Source: CAYTYZ01 sp964442385
Lineage (GTDB): Bacteria; Patescibacteriota; Microgenomatia; UBA12405
Direction of reading: 5' to 3'
DNA: 50,934 nt
NCBI GenBank assembly: GCA_964442385.1
Contig: CAYTYZ010000009.1
Coordinates: 1-50,934, forward strand
This document shows positions 38,971 to 46,147 of the stretch, in pieces; position 1 is the first letter of the stretch, and the number at the start of each line of letters is the position of its first letter. The notes under the pieces are model-generated. The model was not told the DNA's origin. It ran no database searches and worked only from the letters and a program-made list of their open reading frames with translations. The position numbers were made by a program, and so were the translations under genes.

Positions 38971-40890
38971 GTGTTCTACAAACTCCAAGACATTGATCTA
39001 AGTAATACTACCCCTGAAGAAATTGGTGAACTACTTGTTGAAGCAAAAAAAGTGTATTACACCACCGGTAGTCCAATCATGGATGACGCCACTTATGATA
39101 CCCTTGAAGACATTCTTCGCAAAAGTTTGCCCTATCACAGGATTTTTACCAAAGTCGGCAATGATAATTTTGACACCGGCTTTGCCAAAAAAGCCCACCA
39201 TATGGCCATGGGTTCACAAAATAAAGTAAAAACATTTGTGGAATTAAAAAAGTACTTTGACCGTGTAGGAGCGCATCACGATGCGCTCCTACTAAATTTT
39301 GTCGTCCAACCCAAGCTTGATGGCCTCTCGGTCGAACTTGTCTATCAAACAGGAAAATTTATTGAAGCCATTACCAGGGGTGATGGTCAAATTGGGGATG
39401 TTATAACTCAAAATGTGGTAAAAATGCAAAACCTGCGGCAAAAAATAGATCCTGCTTTTTCTGGTTCTATACGAGCTGAAATTGTAGTAACCAACAAAGA
39501 TTTCAAATCCTTACCTAACTCTTATACTAATCCCAGAAATGCAGCTTCTGGAATTTCCCAACGCCTAGATTCTCTTTACTGCGAGTTTTGCACCTTGCTA
39601 GCCTACGATTTGTCAGGAACTATCGAGTTTGTATCTGAATTCGATAAAATTACTTTTTTTAAATTAAATAATATTCAAACTATCGATACAGTTTTATGTC
39701 AATCTTATGAAGAAATCGAACAGATCTATACTAATTATCTTGTAAAAAAACGCCAAGAGTCAGACTTTGATTTAGATGGCCTTGTGGTCAAAATAAATGA
39801 TTTAAAATTAAGTGATTCTCTAGGTTTTCAAAATGGCAGACCCCTCGCTCAAGTGGCCTACAAGTTTCCCAGTCAGTCACTGGAAACTAAAATAGTGGAT
39901 ATTACATGGCAAGTTGGACCTCTGGGCACTGTTACTCCAGTGGCTCAAGTCGAACCTATCGAAGTTGCCGGAGCGGTTATTACCTATGCCTCTCTGGCCA
40001 ATCATGATTTAATAATAGAAAAAAACCTAAATATAGGTGATATTGTTGAACTTAGCCGCAGAGGAGATGTCATCCCTTACGTAGAAAAAGTGGTAGTCAA
40101 AGTAACACCTGGGCACCTATCTCCACCCACATCTTGTCCCAGCTGCGCCTCCGCCTTGATCAAAGACAATAAATATCTCAGATGTAAAAACAAATCTTGT
40201 CCAGCCCAAATTTTGGGACAACTCAACCTTTTTTGCAAAGTTCTGGATATTAAAAATATCTCCGATAAAACCATCAAAAAACTAAACGATATTGGCAAAC
40301 TCTTCTTACCTGGCGATTTTTACAAACTTAGCATTTCTGATATTGCGCAAGTTGACGGGCTAGGGGAGAAGTCCGCCAAAAACATTATTGAAGAAATCCA
40401 AGCTAAAAAAAACCTATCTTTGGAGCAAATATTTACAGCCGCCTCTATTCCCGACTGTAGTCAAAAACGCCTACGCCAGCTAATTTCGGCCGATTTTTCT
40501 ACACCACAAAAGCTCCTTAATGTAACCAAACAAGAACTGCTTTCACTTTCTGGTATTCAAGAGAACTTGGCAACCCGTATAGTTGAAGGAATTGCTCAGA
40601 GAAAAAATAGTATCAATTCAATTTTAGAGCAAGTTACCATAAAAGAACCACAAACTAAAAATATACTCAATGCCGCGGTTTTTTGTATTACAGGAGCCCT
40701 TTCAGCCCCTCGCAAACAAATCGAAGAACAGATTCTAGCTGCCGGTGGCCGTATTGCCAACACTGTTTCTAGAAACACCACTTATTTAGTTACCAACGAA
40801 CCAGACTCAGGTTCTAGCAAGCTGGAACAGGCCAGTAGGTTTGGCACCAAAATTATTTCCGAAGCAGAATTAATTAAAATGTTACAGTAA
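38971..40890 (+). CDS. ligA: NAD-dependent DNA ligase LigA
   Basis: Essential ligase that seals nicks using NAD+. The 639-aa protein starts with GTG; the NAD-binding Ia domain has YHRIFTKVGNDNF and HHMAMGSQNK, adenylation Lys115 is in QPKLDGLSVEL, followed by TRGDGQIGDVITQNV, ESDFDLDGLVVK and the OB domain with VTPVAQVEP and ANHD. The Cys4 zinc finger (CPSC...CKNKSC), helix-hairpin-helix repeats (QVDGLGEKSAKNIIEEI, LLSLSGIQENLATRIVEG) and a C-terminal BRCT (FCITGALSAPRKQIEEQILA) complete the family layout. An in-frame palindrome at 39265-39292 encodes residues 99-108 (VGAHHDALLL) just before the KLDG motif. It is slightly shorter than the ~670-aa norm. Confidence 0.96.
   Translation: MFYKLQDIDLSNTTPEEIGELLVEAKKVYYTTGSPIMDDATYDTLEDILRKSLPYHRIFTKVGNDNFDTGFAKKAHHMAMGSQNKVKTFVELKKYFDRVGAHHDALLLNFVVQPKLDGLSVELVYQTGKFIEAITRGDGQIGDVITQNVVKMQNLRQKIDPAFSGSIRAEIVVTNKDFKSLPNSYTNPRNAASGISQRLDSLYCEFCTLLAYDLSGTIEFVSEFDKITFFKLNNIQTIDTVLCQSYEEIEQIYTNYLVKKRQESDFDLDGLVVKINDLKLSDSLGFQNGRPLAQVAYKFPSQSLETKIVDITWQVGPLGTVTPVAQVEPIEVAGAVITYASLANHDLIIEKNLNIGDIVELSRRGDVIPYVEKVVVKVTPGHLSPPTSCPSCASALIKDNKYLRCKNKSCPAQILGQLNLFCKVLDIKNISDKTIKKLNDIGKLFLPGDFYKLSISDIAQVDGLGEKSAKNIIEEIQAKKNLSLEQIFTAASIPDCSQKRLRQLISADFSTPQKLLNVTKQELLSLSGIQENLATRIVEGIAQRKNSINSILEQVTIKEPQTKNILNAAVFCITGALSAPRKQIEEQILAAGGRIANTVSRNTTYLVTNEPDSGSSKLEQASRFGTKIISEAELIKMLQ
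39265..39292 (+). repeat. In-frame 28-bp palindrome inside ligA
   Basis: GTAGGAGCGCATC (39265-39277) and GATGCGCTCCTAC (39280-39292) form a perfect 13-bp inverted repeat with a 2-nt loop. It encodes VGAHHDALL plus the first base of the next Leu codon, seven residues before the catalytic lysine. Its GC-richness contrasts with flanking codons. It does not resemble the prepilin-leader elements. Confidence 0.85.
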
Positions 40891-40893
40891 ACC

Positions 40894-41367
40894 ATGATCA
40901 AATTAATTGTTGGGCTAGGCAATCCAGGTAAAAAATACAGCACTACTCGCCATAACATTGGTTTTATTTTTGCTGATTTATTTGCTACTTCTTTTCCGGG
41001 TTTAAAATATCTTAAACCCCAAGATTTTATGAATAATAGTGGCTCTTCTGTGGCCCATGAATCCAAATACAGCAATATTAAACCAGACGAAATTTTAGTT
41101 ATCCATGATGATCTTGATATTGGAGTAGGGGGGTGGAAACTACAATTTGACAGGGGCAGTGCCGGACACAATGGCGTACGTTCCGTTGTGGAACATCTGG
41201 GCACCCAAGCTTTTTGGCGACTACGTATCGGTATCGGAAAGTCAGATACCATACCAACCGAAGACTATGTTCTTATGCCTTTTTCCAAGACCGACAAAGA
41301 TTTGGTTTTGGCTACTTTTGCTAAAATAACTGCAGACCCAAATTTCAAAAAACTACTGGGCCCATAG
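40894..41367 (+). CDS. pth: Peptidyl-tRNA hydrolase, shortened form
   Basis: Frees tRNAs from prematurely released peptidyl-tRNAs. The 157-aa protein keeps all catalytic positions: Asn10 (GLGNPG), His20 (TTRHN), Asn47 (DFMNNSG), Asp72 (IHDDLD) and Asn93 (GHNGVRS). Compared with E. coli Pth (194 aa, N10, H20, N68, D93, N114), there is a 21-residue deletion between His20 and Asn47, removing a beta-hairpin segment, and the C-terminus is shorter. The last three codons and stop (CTG GGC CCA TAG) overlap the 5' end of a tRNA-Ala gene by 10 bp. It follows ligA by 3 nt and should be co-transcribed with it. Confidence 0.93.
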   Translation: MIKLIVGLGNPGKKYSTTRHNIGFIFADLFATSFPGLKYLKPQDFMNNSGSSVAHESKYSNIKPDEILVIHDDLDIGVGGWKLQFDRGSAGHNGVRSVVEHLGTQAFWRLRIGIGKSDTIPTEDYVLMPFSKTDKDLVLATFAKITADPNFKKLLGP

Positions 41368-41428
41368 TTAAACGGTATAACATACCATTCGCATTGGTAT
41401 ATTCGGAGTTCAATTCTCCGTGGGTCCA
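41358..41428 (+). tRNA. tRNA-Ala (anticodon CGC), overlapping the end of pth
   Basis: Cloverleaf read by eye: acceptor GGGCCCA (41358-41364) pairs with TGGGTCC (41421-41427), with a G3-U70 wobble pair, the major identity element for alanyl-tRNA synthetase. D stem GTTA/TAAC with loop AACGGTA; anticodon stem TACCA/TGGTA with loop TTCGCAT (anticodon CGC at 41390-41392); variable region TATT; T stem CGGAG/CTCCG with loop TTCAATT; discriminator A (41428). CCA is not encoded (next bases are CA). The first 10 bases are also the end of pth, including its stop codon at tRNA positions 8-10. CGC reads the GCG Ala codon. Confidence 0.88.
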
Positions 41429-41493
41429 CAGGAGTTCAACCTGTCCGCCAAATTTGCCCAGGGCGGTATGGGAGGATTCTCCCTGGGTCCACA
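41429..41493 (+). repeat. Duplicated tRNA 3' end and hairpins downstream of tRNA-Ala
   Basis: ATTCTCCCTGGGTCCACA (41476-41493) repeats the tRNA 3' end (41413-41430) with one mismatch in 18. GGAGTTCAA at 41431-41439 repeats 41405-41413. Small stems occur: ACAGG/CCTGT with loop AGTTCAA, CCGCC...GGCGG, and GGGAG/CTCCC (41470-41474 with 41479-41483) followed by the acceptor-like strand. No second full cloverleaf can be built. The 93 bp from 41494 to the next gene hold nothing else I recognise. Confidence 0.7.
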
Positions 41494-41586
41494 ACATCAC
41501 CTTTTCATAAAGACCCCCCAAACCTACCCCCTAGTGCTGAATTAATGTTATTATCAGGGAGGAAAATATTAATATTTATATAAAAT

Positions 41587-42126
41587 ATGCCAATAGACGC
41601 AAAAGTTTCAAAAACCTTACCAGAAGCTCCCAACATTGATGATTCATTAAGAAATCCAGCAAACGAGGCTTGGTATGTAGCAGAATATTTTCAAAAATTA
41701 GCAAACCAAGCCATGCCAGTTTTAAGTGAACTAGTTAAAGACGACCCAGAAAAAGAAGCACTGATACGATCAATACTAGAAGGTAAGGAAGGAAGCACCA
41801 TAGTAAGTGGCCAAGTTGCCAAAGCCTTGGCCGAATCTGGTTTACTAAAGGCTCAAGCTGTGGTCCGCCATCAACCTGAAGAGTTGACTGGCAAAACAGG
41901 CTGGTTTGAGTGGAAAACTGACAACGGTGGAAACGGAAATGAGCCAGGATATAGTGGTGTAGTTGAATCATATAAAGTAGTTTTACCAGAAAGTGCAGGA
42001 CAAGCTCCAGTAACAAAAACAGTTAGACTTGAAGTCCAACAACCAAAAATAGATTCCAGCACAGACCCACAAGGTCGAAGTTGGGGGGATATAAACTACG
42101 ATAAGTGGACACTTGTTTGCGGTTAA
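41587..42126 (+). CDS. Hypothetical protein (ORFan)
   Basis: A 179-aa protein that I do not recognise. It has no signal peptide or transmembrane helix. The N-terminal ~100 residues are probably helical (EAWYVAEYFQKLANQAMPVL, EKEALIRSILEG), and the C-terminal part is polar with Trp, Gly and Asn (TGWFEWKTDNGGNGNEPGYS) and beta-strand-like repeats (VVESYKVVLP, KTVRLEVQQP). GGGAGG lies ~25 nt upstream of ATG 41587, too far for a normal ribosome binding site; the intervening bases are AT-rich. It is the first gene after the tRNA-Ala and its 3' duplication, and is followed 67 bp later by the STAND-like ATPase gene on the same strand. Confidence 0.6.
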   Translation: MPIDAKVSKTLPEAPNIDDSLRNPANEAWYVAEYFQKLANQAMPVLSELVKDDPEKEALIRSILEGKEGSTIVSGQVAKALAESGLLKAQAVVRHQPEELTGKTGWFEWKTDNGGNGNEPGYSGVVESYKVVLPESAGQAPVTKTVRLEVQQPKIDSSTDPQGRSWGDINYDKWTLVCG

Positions 42127-42193
42127 CTTCACACTACCAAAGTTGATTAAAAATCTTTGTTTTGTTACTAATGTACACAGAGACTAGGCAGCT

Positions 42194-43573
42194 ATGACAA
42201 AAAAAGTTGACTCGTTTAAAGGTCCTACTTCCATAGAGGCACAAGATCTCGTTATGTTTGATGTGCTTTTTAAGATAGACCAACAAAGAGATTTCACTGA
42301 TATTAAAAAAATGATTGGAAGAGTCAGAAAAAACCCCATGGGCGATAGAATTGGTCTTCTGGTGCAATATGAAAATGACAAAAAAAACGGGCATCTTAAA
42401 TATACTACCGAGCAATTAGAAAGCGGACAATGGGAGTCAGATGACTTTGCTCTTGCGATTGAAACTTTACGAAATGAAAGAATAGAGAATTATTTTCGGA
42501 ACATTTTAAATCAATATGAGGAATACATGCCAATACCTGATAGTATTGTCCGTCTTGATCAAGAATCAGCTATTGCAAAGGCACTTCGTAGCCATAAACC
42601 AGTCCTAATACGCGGAAATTGGCGTATAGGAAAAACCAGTATGCTACGTTCTTTGGAAAAACACCATTTTGGAACCGGCAACACCCTTTTTATAGACGTG
42701 GGTGGAGAAAACATAGGACAAGACAAGCCTCCCGACGAGCTGGCAAAACAATTTTGTCTCACCCAAATTGCCAGTTTAATAGCAAAACGAGAACTTAAGA
42801 CAACAGCAGCAACGAATATTTCTGATATAACAGCTAGTATCATTAAGCAAATTAAGAACAGTAAAAAATCCGCATTTGAGTTTCTAAATGACTACCTTGC
42901 CAAGCAAGGACAAAAAGTATTCATTTCCCTCGATGAGGTTATGGGTTTTACAAAAAAACCTGAAAGATTAAGCCTTCTTGCCAGTCTAAAGGGATTAAGC
43001 AATATACATTTAGCTATAGCACTTCACCGATTGGCATCTTTTGATGACTTGTTTAAGAACGTTTTTAAAGGATTTGAGACTTATTTTATGCGCCAGTTAA
43101 CTTTAAAAGAAGTTGGGCTGTTAGTTAGAAAACCCCTAGAAGGAACTAAAATAAGCTTCACCGATGCCGCTATTTGGAAAATTTTTGAATTTACCGGAGG
43201 TAGACCGATGGAAGTTAACAATATCTGCCACGCATTAATAAGCCAATTTTCTAAACCCGGAAAATATAAATTTACATACCATGCACAGGACATTGACGCT
43301 TTTACTAGAAAAAATACTTTTCAGTTTGAAGGGGACTTTGTCGTGGCAATTAGAAATTATAAAACAGTGTACGAACTTGCCATGAGTGATGAAGAACGCA
43401 GGATAATCAATAAATTAGTTAAAATTGGTGAAATTCCTGTTTCAGAAATTGACCCTGAAATAGTTAAGCCGCTGTTGGATACGACTTTTGTTGTAAAAGA
43501 TAAAAGTAGGGGGACTTATCGTATAAACGGTGAATTATTTAAACGCGTGATTGCTGACCTTATCGATAATTAA
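42194..43573 (+). CDS. STAND/AAA-like P-loop ATPase with C-terminal winged-helix region
   Basis: A 459-aa protein. The first ~115 residues (e.g. DIKKMIGRVRKNPMG, YTTEQLESGQW) form an unrecognised, probably helical, domain. The P-loop is RGNWRIGKTSML (Walker A GNWRIGKT, 141-148) and Walker B is KVFISLDEV (Asp247-Glu248). The segment LKEVGLLVRKPLEGTKISF and FEFTGGRPMEVNNICHALIS is typical of the 'archaeal ATPase / STAND' clade, where a Gly-Gly-xP loop follows the sensor helix. The C-terminal ~70 residues look like a winged helix. Proteins of this type are often signal-dependent regulators, and some are phage-defence effectors, but no effector or long repeat sensor is visible here, so function is open. 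Confidence 0.82.
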   Translation: MTKKVDSFKGPTSIEAQDLVMFDVLFKIDQQRDFTDIKKMIGRVRKNPMGDRIGLLVQYENDKKNGHLKYTTEQLESGQWESDDFALAIETLRNERIENYFRNILNQYEEYMPIPDSIVRLDQESAIAKALRSHKPVLIRGNWRIGKTSMLRSLEKHHFGTGNTLFIDVGGENIGQDKPPDELAKQFCLTQIASLIAKRELKTTAATNISDITASIIKQIKNSKKSAFEFLNDYLAKQGQKVFISLDEVMGFTKKPERLSLLASLKGLSNIHLAIALHRLASFDDLFKNVFKGFETYFMRQLTLKEVGLLVRKPLEGTKISFTDAAIWKIFEFTGGRPMEVNNICHALISQFSKPGKYKFTYHAQDIDAFTRKNTFQFEGDFVVAIRNYKTVYELAMSDEERRIINKLVKIGEIPVSEIDPEIVKPLLDTTFVVKDKSRGTYRINGELFKRVIADLIDN

Positions 43574-43580
43574 TTTTATC

Positions 43581-44120
43581 TTAAAAATACATCGACAAAA
43601 TTGGGGACAAGTCAACTTTTGCCATGGTTAAATTAGAAGGATTACCTTCAATCGAACTCATTAAATAAGCCCTTGGACTTGGGTTTCTGCGATCACCAAT
43701 TAATATTGCAAACGACTCCGCTAGTCTCAGCTTTCCAGAAAAATCAAATCTCTTAAGAATTCCAATAAAATTGCGATTCGAACGCAACTCAAAAACTTTA
43801 ATTTTAGGGTCTAAAGCATCAGCTGTAATTTCATCCAACAAGGTCCTGGCTCCACCCACAAGTTTATCGGGCAACAATCTTTTTGCTTCCTCAATAGACT
43901 GCACGGCCTGGGCACTTGTGTTTAAAAGGTCAGCAGTCAATTTTACCAACTCAAGCAGATGATCCAAATATTGTCGTGCCTCAGACCCGGGTCTAGCCCT
44001 ACTAAATGCAGTTTTTACATTTTCTCTATTGACCGGACTGGCCCAAGCTCTGGTCAAAGTCTCCAAATCCACAGCAACATAGCTACCCATACCCTCTTTC
44101 CTTTCTGCTCTATTCGTCAT
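43581..44120 (-). CDS. Hypothetical protein (ORFan)
   Basis: A 179-aa soluble protein that I do not recognise. It is rich in helices (QYLDHLLELVKLTADLLN, AQAVQSIEEAKRLLPDKL) followed by a more beta-like C-terminal half (KIKVFELRSNRNFIGILKRF, KLRLAESFAILIGD). No catalytic motif, signal peptide or membrane segment is visible. ATG 44120 is preferred; Met11 (MGSYVAVD) is an alternative. The stop lies 7 bp from the convergent stop of the ATPase gene, so the two are on opposite strands with no room for a terminator. A TATAAT-like sequence lies ~20 nt upstream of the start. Confidence 0.6.
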   Translation of the reverse strand: MTNRAERKEGMGSYVAVDLETLTRAWASPVNRENVKTAFSRARPGSEARQYLDHLLELVKLTADLLNTSAQAVQSIEEAKRLLPDKLVGGARTLLDEITADALDPKIKVFELRSNRNFIGILKRFDFSGKLRLAESFAILIGDRRNPSPRAYLMSSIEGNPSNLTMAKVDLSPILSMYF

Positions 44121-44167
44121 AATAATATTATTTCATATTATAGGTACTATGTCAAATTTACCCTCAA

Positions 44168-44551
44168 CTAGATATTATTATCCAAGAAATCTCTTAACGA
44201 ACTTAAATCCTTTTTCTCTGGATCATAATGAAACGATTTTATACCCACAGACTCGGCACTTTTTACAGCATCTAGATTGTGTTCAAAGTAAACCACATCA
44301 TCTATCCCAAGGCTAAAGTTATCAAGCATTTGCTTAAAATAGTTAGGATCAACTTTATCTGGATTATGTTTTAGGGTAAATATTTCGTAAGGCATATTGA
44401 CCAAGCCAAACTGCACTATTTGTTCGTCACTGGCATTGGTCAGAATTATTTTTCGGTTGGGATAGCTTTCCAGCAATTCAAAAAGTGGCAGATATATGCC
44501 ACTACCCTCAATCACAAAAGTACCCATAGCGTCAACTAGAATTGTTTTCAT
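44168..44551 (-). CDS. Degenerate HAD-like hydrolase fold protein
   Basis: A 127-aa protein with the sequence order of a haloacid dehalogenase fold: ILVDAMGTFV (motif I, Asp7), KIILTNASDE (motif II, Thr), HNPDKVDPNYF (motif III Lys), and VVYFEHNLDAVKSAESVGIK (motif IV region). The second Asp of motif I (DxDGT) is Met9, and the acidic pair of motif IV is Glu-His, so phosphatase activity is doubtful. No cap domain is present; the protein is short for the family. It may be a binding or regulatory homologue. It is on the minus strand, 47 bp after the neighbouring ORFan start, with AT-rich DNA on both sides. Confidence 0.72.
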   Translation of the reverse strand: MKTILVDAMGTFVIEGSGIYLPLFELLESYPNRKIILTNASDEQIVQFGLVNMPYEIFTLKHNPDKVDPNYFKQMLDNFSLGIDDVVYFEHNLDAVKSAESVGIKSFHYDPEKKDLSSLRDFLDNNI

Positions 44552-44668
44552 TGCCTATTTTAACATTTAAAACATACATAAATTACTAAGTTAAGGTAAA
44601 TGTAGCCACATTGACAAACATACACTTATATGCTATAATATAATATTATTATAATATAAAACCAAAAT

Positions 44669-45289
44669 ATGGCTAAAACCTTTAGGCAAAATCTGACTGA
44701 TTTGTTTGCTAGTTTACTTAAGACAGAGGGTAATGAAACAAAAAACCAAAGACCCCCATATGAATTAATTTCCAGCACTTCGGCATATTTAAGGAATTTC
44801 GCCAAAAAACTTGCCACCTCAACAGACATTGACAGATCCCTGGGTGAACTAAGATTTACTATGGATGCAGCCATCATAACACCCAGTAATTGTATGAGCG
44901 ATGCCGCCGAACTTCTGGCTGAGTATAAAAAATATTACTTTCCTGAACTTAGCCAAGACTTGGCTTTAAAAATGACCACAGTCTATATCGAATCTGTAAA
45001 TAAAGCTAAACAAGAAGGTAGATACTTTGGCCGAAACAAAGAAGAGGTAAAACAACGATTCCATGGTGACACCGCCAGAGCTCAAAGAGAATTAATTAAG
45101 TTTTACAATAGACATGGATTCCAAGTTATGAGTGAAGATGAATTTAACAGAAAAAGAATCGATGGTAGAACCCTTGGTGAATTTGTTATGGAATTCTATG
45201 ATCCTACCGAAGCTTTTAAAGTAAAACCGGTATTCCAAAATTTTGAATTGCAAATAAATCGTGGGTACAGGCCACTACCACGGTCATAA
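44669..45289 (+). CDS. Hypothetical protein (ORFan)
   Basis: A 206-aa soluble protein that I do not recognise. It is largely helical and charged (FRQNLTDLFASLLKTEGNET, SAYLRNFAKKLATSTDIDRS, TARAQRELIKFYNRHGFQVM), with Arg/Lys-rich parts. The AT-rich region just upstream (44635-44665, several TATAAT words) is a strong candidate promoter. There is no signal peptide, membrane segment or recognisable catalytic motif. It is the last of the ORFans between tRNA-Ala and the DUF922-like gene; whether it belongs with the STAND-like ATPase cannot be decided from sequence alone. Confidence 0.6.
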   Translation: MAKTFRQNLTDLFASLLKTEGNETKNQRPPYELISSTSAYLRNFAKKLATSTDIDRSLGELRFTMDAAIITPSNCMSDAAELLAEYKKYYFPELSQDLALKMTTVYIESVNKAKQEGRYFGRNKEEVKQRFHGDTARAQRELIKFYNRHGFQVMSEDEFNRKRIDGRTLGEFVMEFYDPTEAFKVKPVFQNFELQINRGYRPLPRS

Positions 45290-45349
45290 ATTATGCAAAA
45301 TACTGCAAGGGAGTCCCAGAATTTACTTAAACAAATAGTAAACGGGTGC

Positions 45350-45355
45350 TATTCT
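45350..45355 (+). promoter_or_regulatory. -10-like box of the DUF922-like gene
   Basis: TATTCT ends 5 nt before ATG 45361, the same geometry as other leaderless genes in the window. One or two mismatches to consensus make it less certain. Confidence 0.45.
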
Positions 45356-45360
45356 AGTTA

Positions 45361-46146
45361 ATGGAAACACCCAAAACAGGATTTTCAACAATAAAAATAC
45401 TTTTAGTTTTTGCACTCATTTTATTTTTTTCCTTCTTTATTTTTCGCTCATTTAATACCACTCCAAGCCTTGTAAAAGAAGTTGTCACCGAATCCCAACC
45501 CCAAGCTACCCCTACTTTACCAATCCAGCCCGACTTCGATACCAACCCCCTAATTCCAATCGATACACCACCAGAGCCCGTTTCTACAAATCAAGCCACC
45601 GTCATTCCAACTCAAGTACCAGCAAGCGAAGATATCAGCCTGTTAGAAAAAACTAGTTACTATCCAGTTTATGGTAAAACTGCCAAAGAACTGCGCATAA
45701 ATATGAATAGTACCACTATAAATTGTTTAGACGATCCGCGCAGTCCCTATGATGCTTGTACCACTTGGTATGTTAATTGGTACTACACCCAAGAAATTAG
45801 GGCAGGGGAGTGCCACCCAGAAAAAATTACTCTTAAAGTCGATGTTTCTTATAATTACCCCCAGTGGGCAGACCAATCTCAGTCAGACCCATCTACCATT
45901 AGCCGTTGGGATGAATATTATAAAAATCTCTTGACTCACGAAGCTGGACACAAAGATAATGCCCTAAATGGAGCTAAAAAAATACTGGCCACTTTAAGTA
46001 CTTTGCCAGGATATTCAACATGCCAAGAGCTGGATGGAGTTGTAAACCAAACCGCCAAAGCAATCTTGCGGGAAGTAAATCAAAACGATATCGATTACGA
46101 TGCCCAAACTAACCACGGAGCCACCCAAGGCGCTACTTTTCCTTAA
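45361..46146 (+). CDS. Membrane-anchored DUF922-like putative zinc protease
   Basis: A 261-aa protein with an N-terminal transmembrane anchor (~11-29, IKILLVFALILFFSFFIF), a Pro/Thr/Gln-rich linker (~45-90) and an external domain matching DUF922: YYPVYGKTAKELRINMN, WYVNWYYTQE, KVDVSYNYPQW and LLTHEAGHKDNAL with HEAGH (193-197), a zincin HExxH motif. DUF922 proteins are described as putative Zn-dependent proteases. Three cysteines (Cys122, Cys133 and Cys151) are in the domain. It should act on the outer face of the membrane. The stop is 1 nt from the convergent stop of cmk. Confidence 0.82.
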   Translation: METPKTGFSTIKILLVFALILFFSFFIFRSFNTTPSLVKEVVTESQPQATPTLPIQPDFDTNPLIPIDTPPEPVSTNQATVIPTQVPASEDISLLEKTSYYPVYGKTAKELRINMNSTTINCLDDPRSPYDACTTWYVNWYYTQEIRAGECHPEKITLKVDVSYNYPQWADQSQSDPSTISRWDEYYKNLLTHEAGHKDNALNGAKKILATLSTLPGYSTCQELDGVVNQTAKAILREVNQNDIDYDAQTNHGATQGATFP

Positions 46147-46147
46147 T

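Noticed and set aside
41431..41493. Second tRNA gene after tRNA-Ala
   Set aside because: The acceptor-like 3' strand and a T-arm-like hairpin are present, but there is no 5' acceptor, D arm or anticodon arm. It is treated as a duplicated fragment.
42194..43573. Calling the STAND-like ATPase a known phage-defence protein
   Set aside because: No effector domain, repeat sensor or defence partner was recognised; only the ATPase core can be supported.
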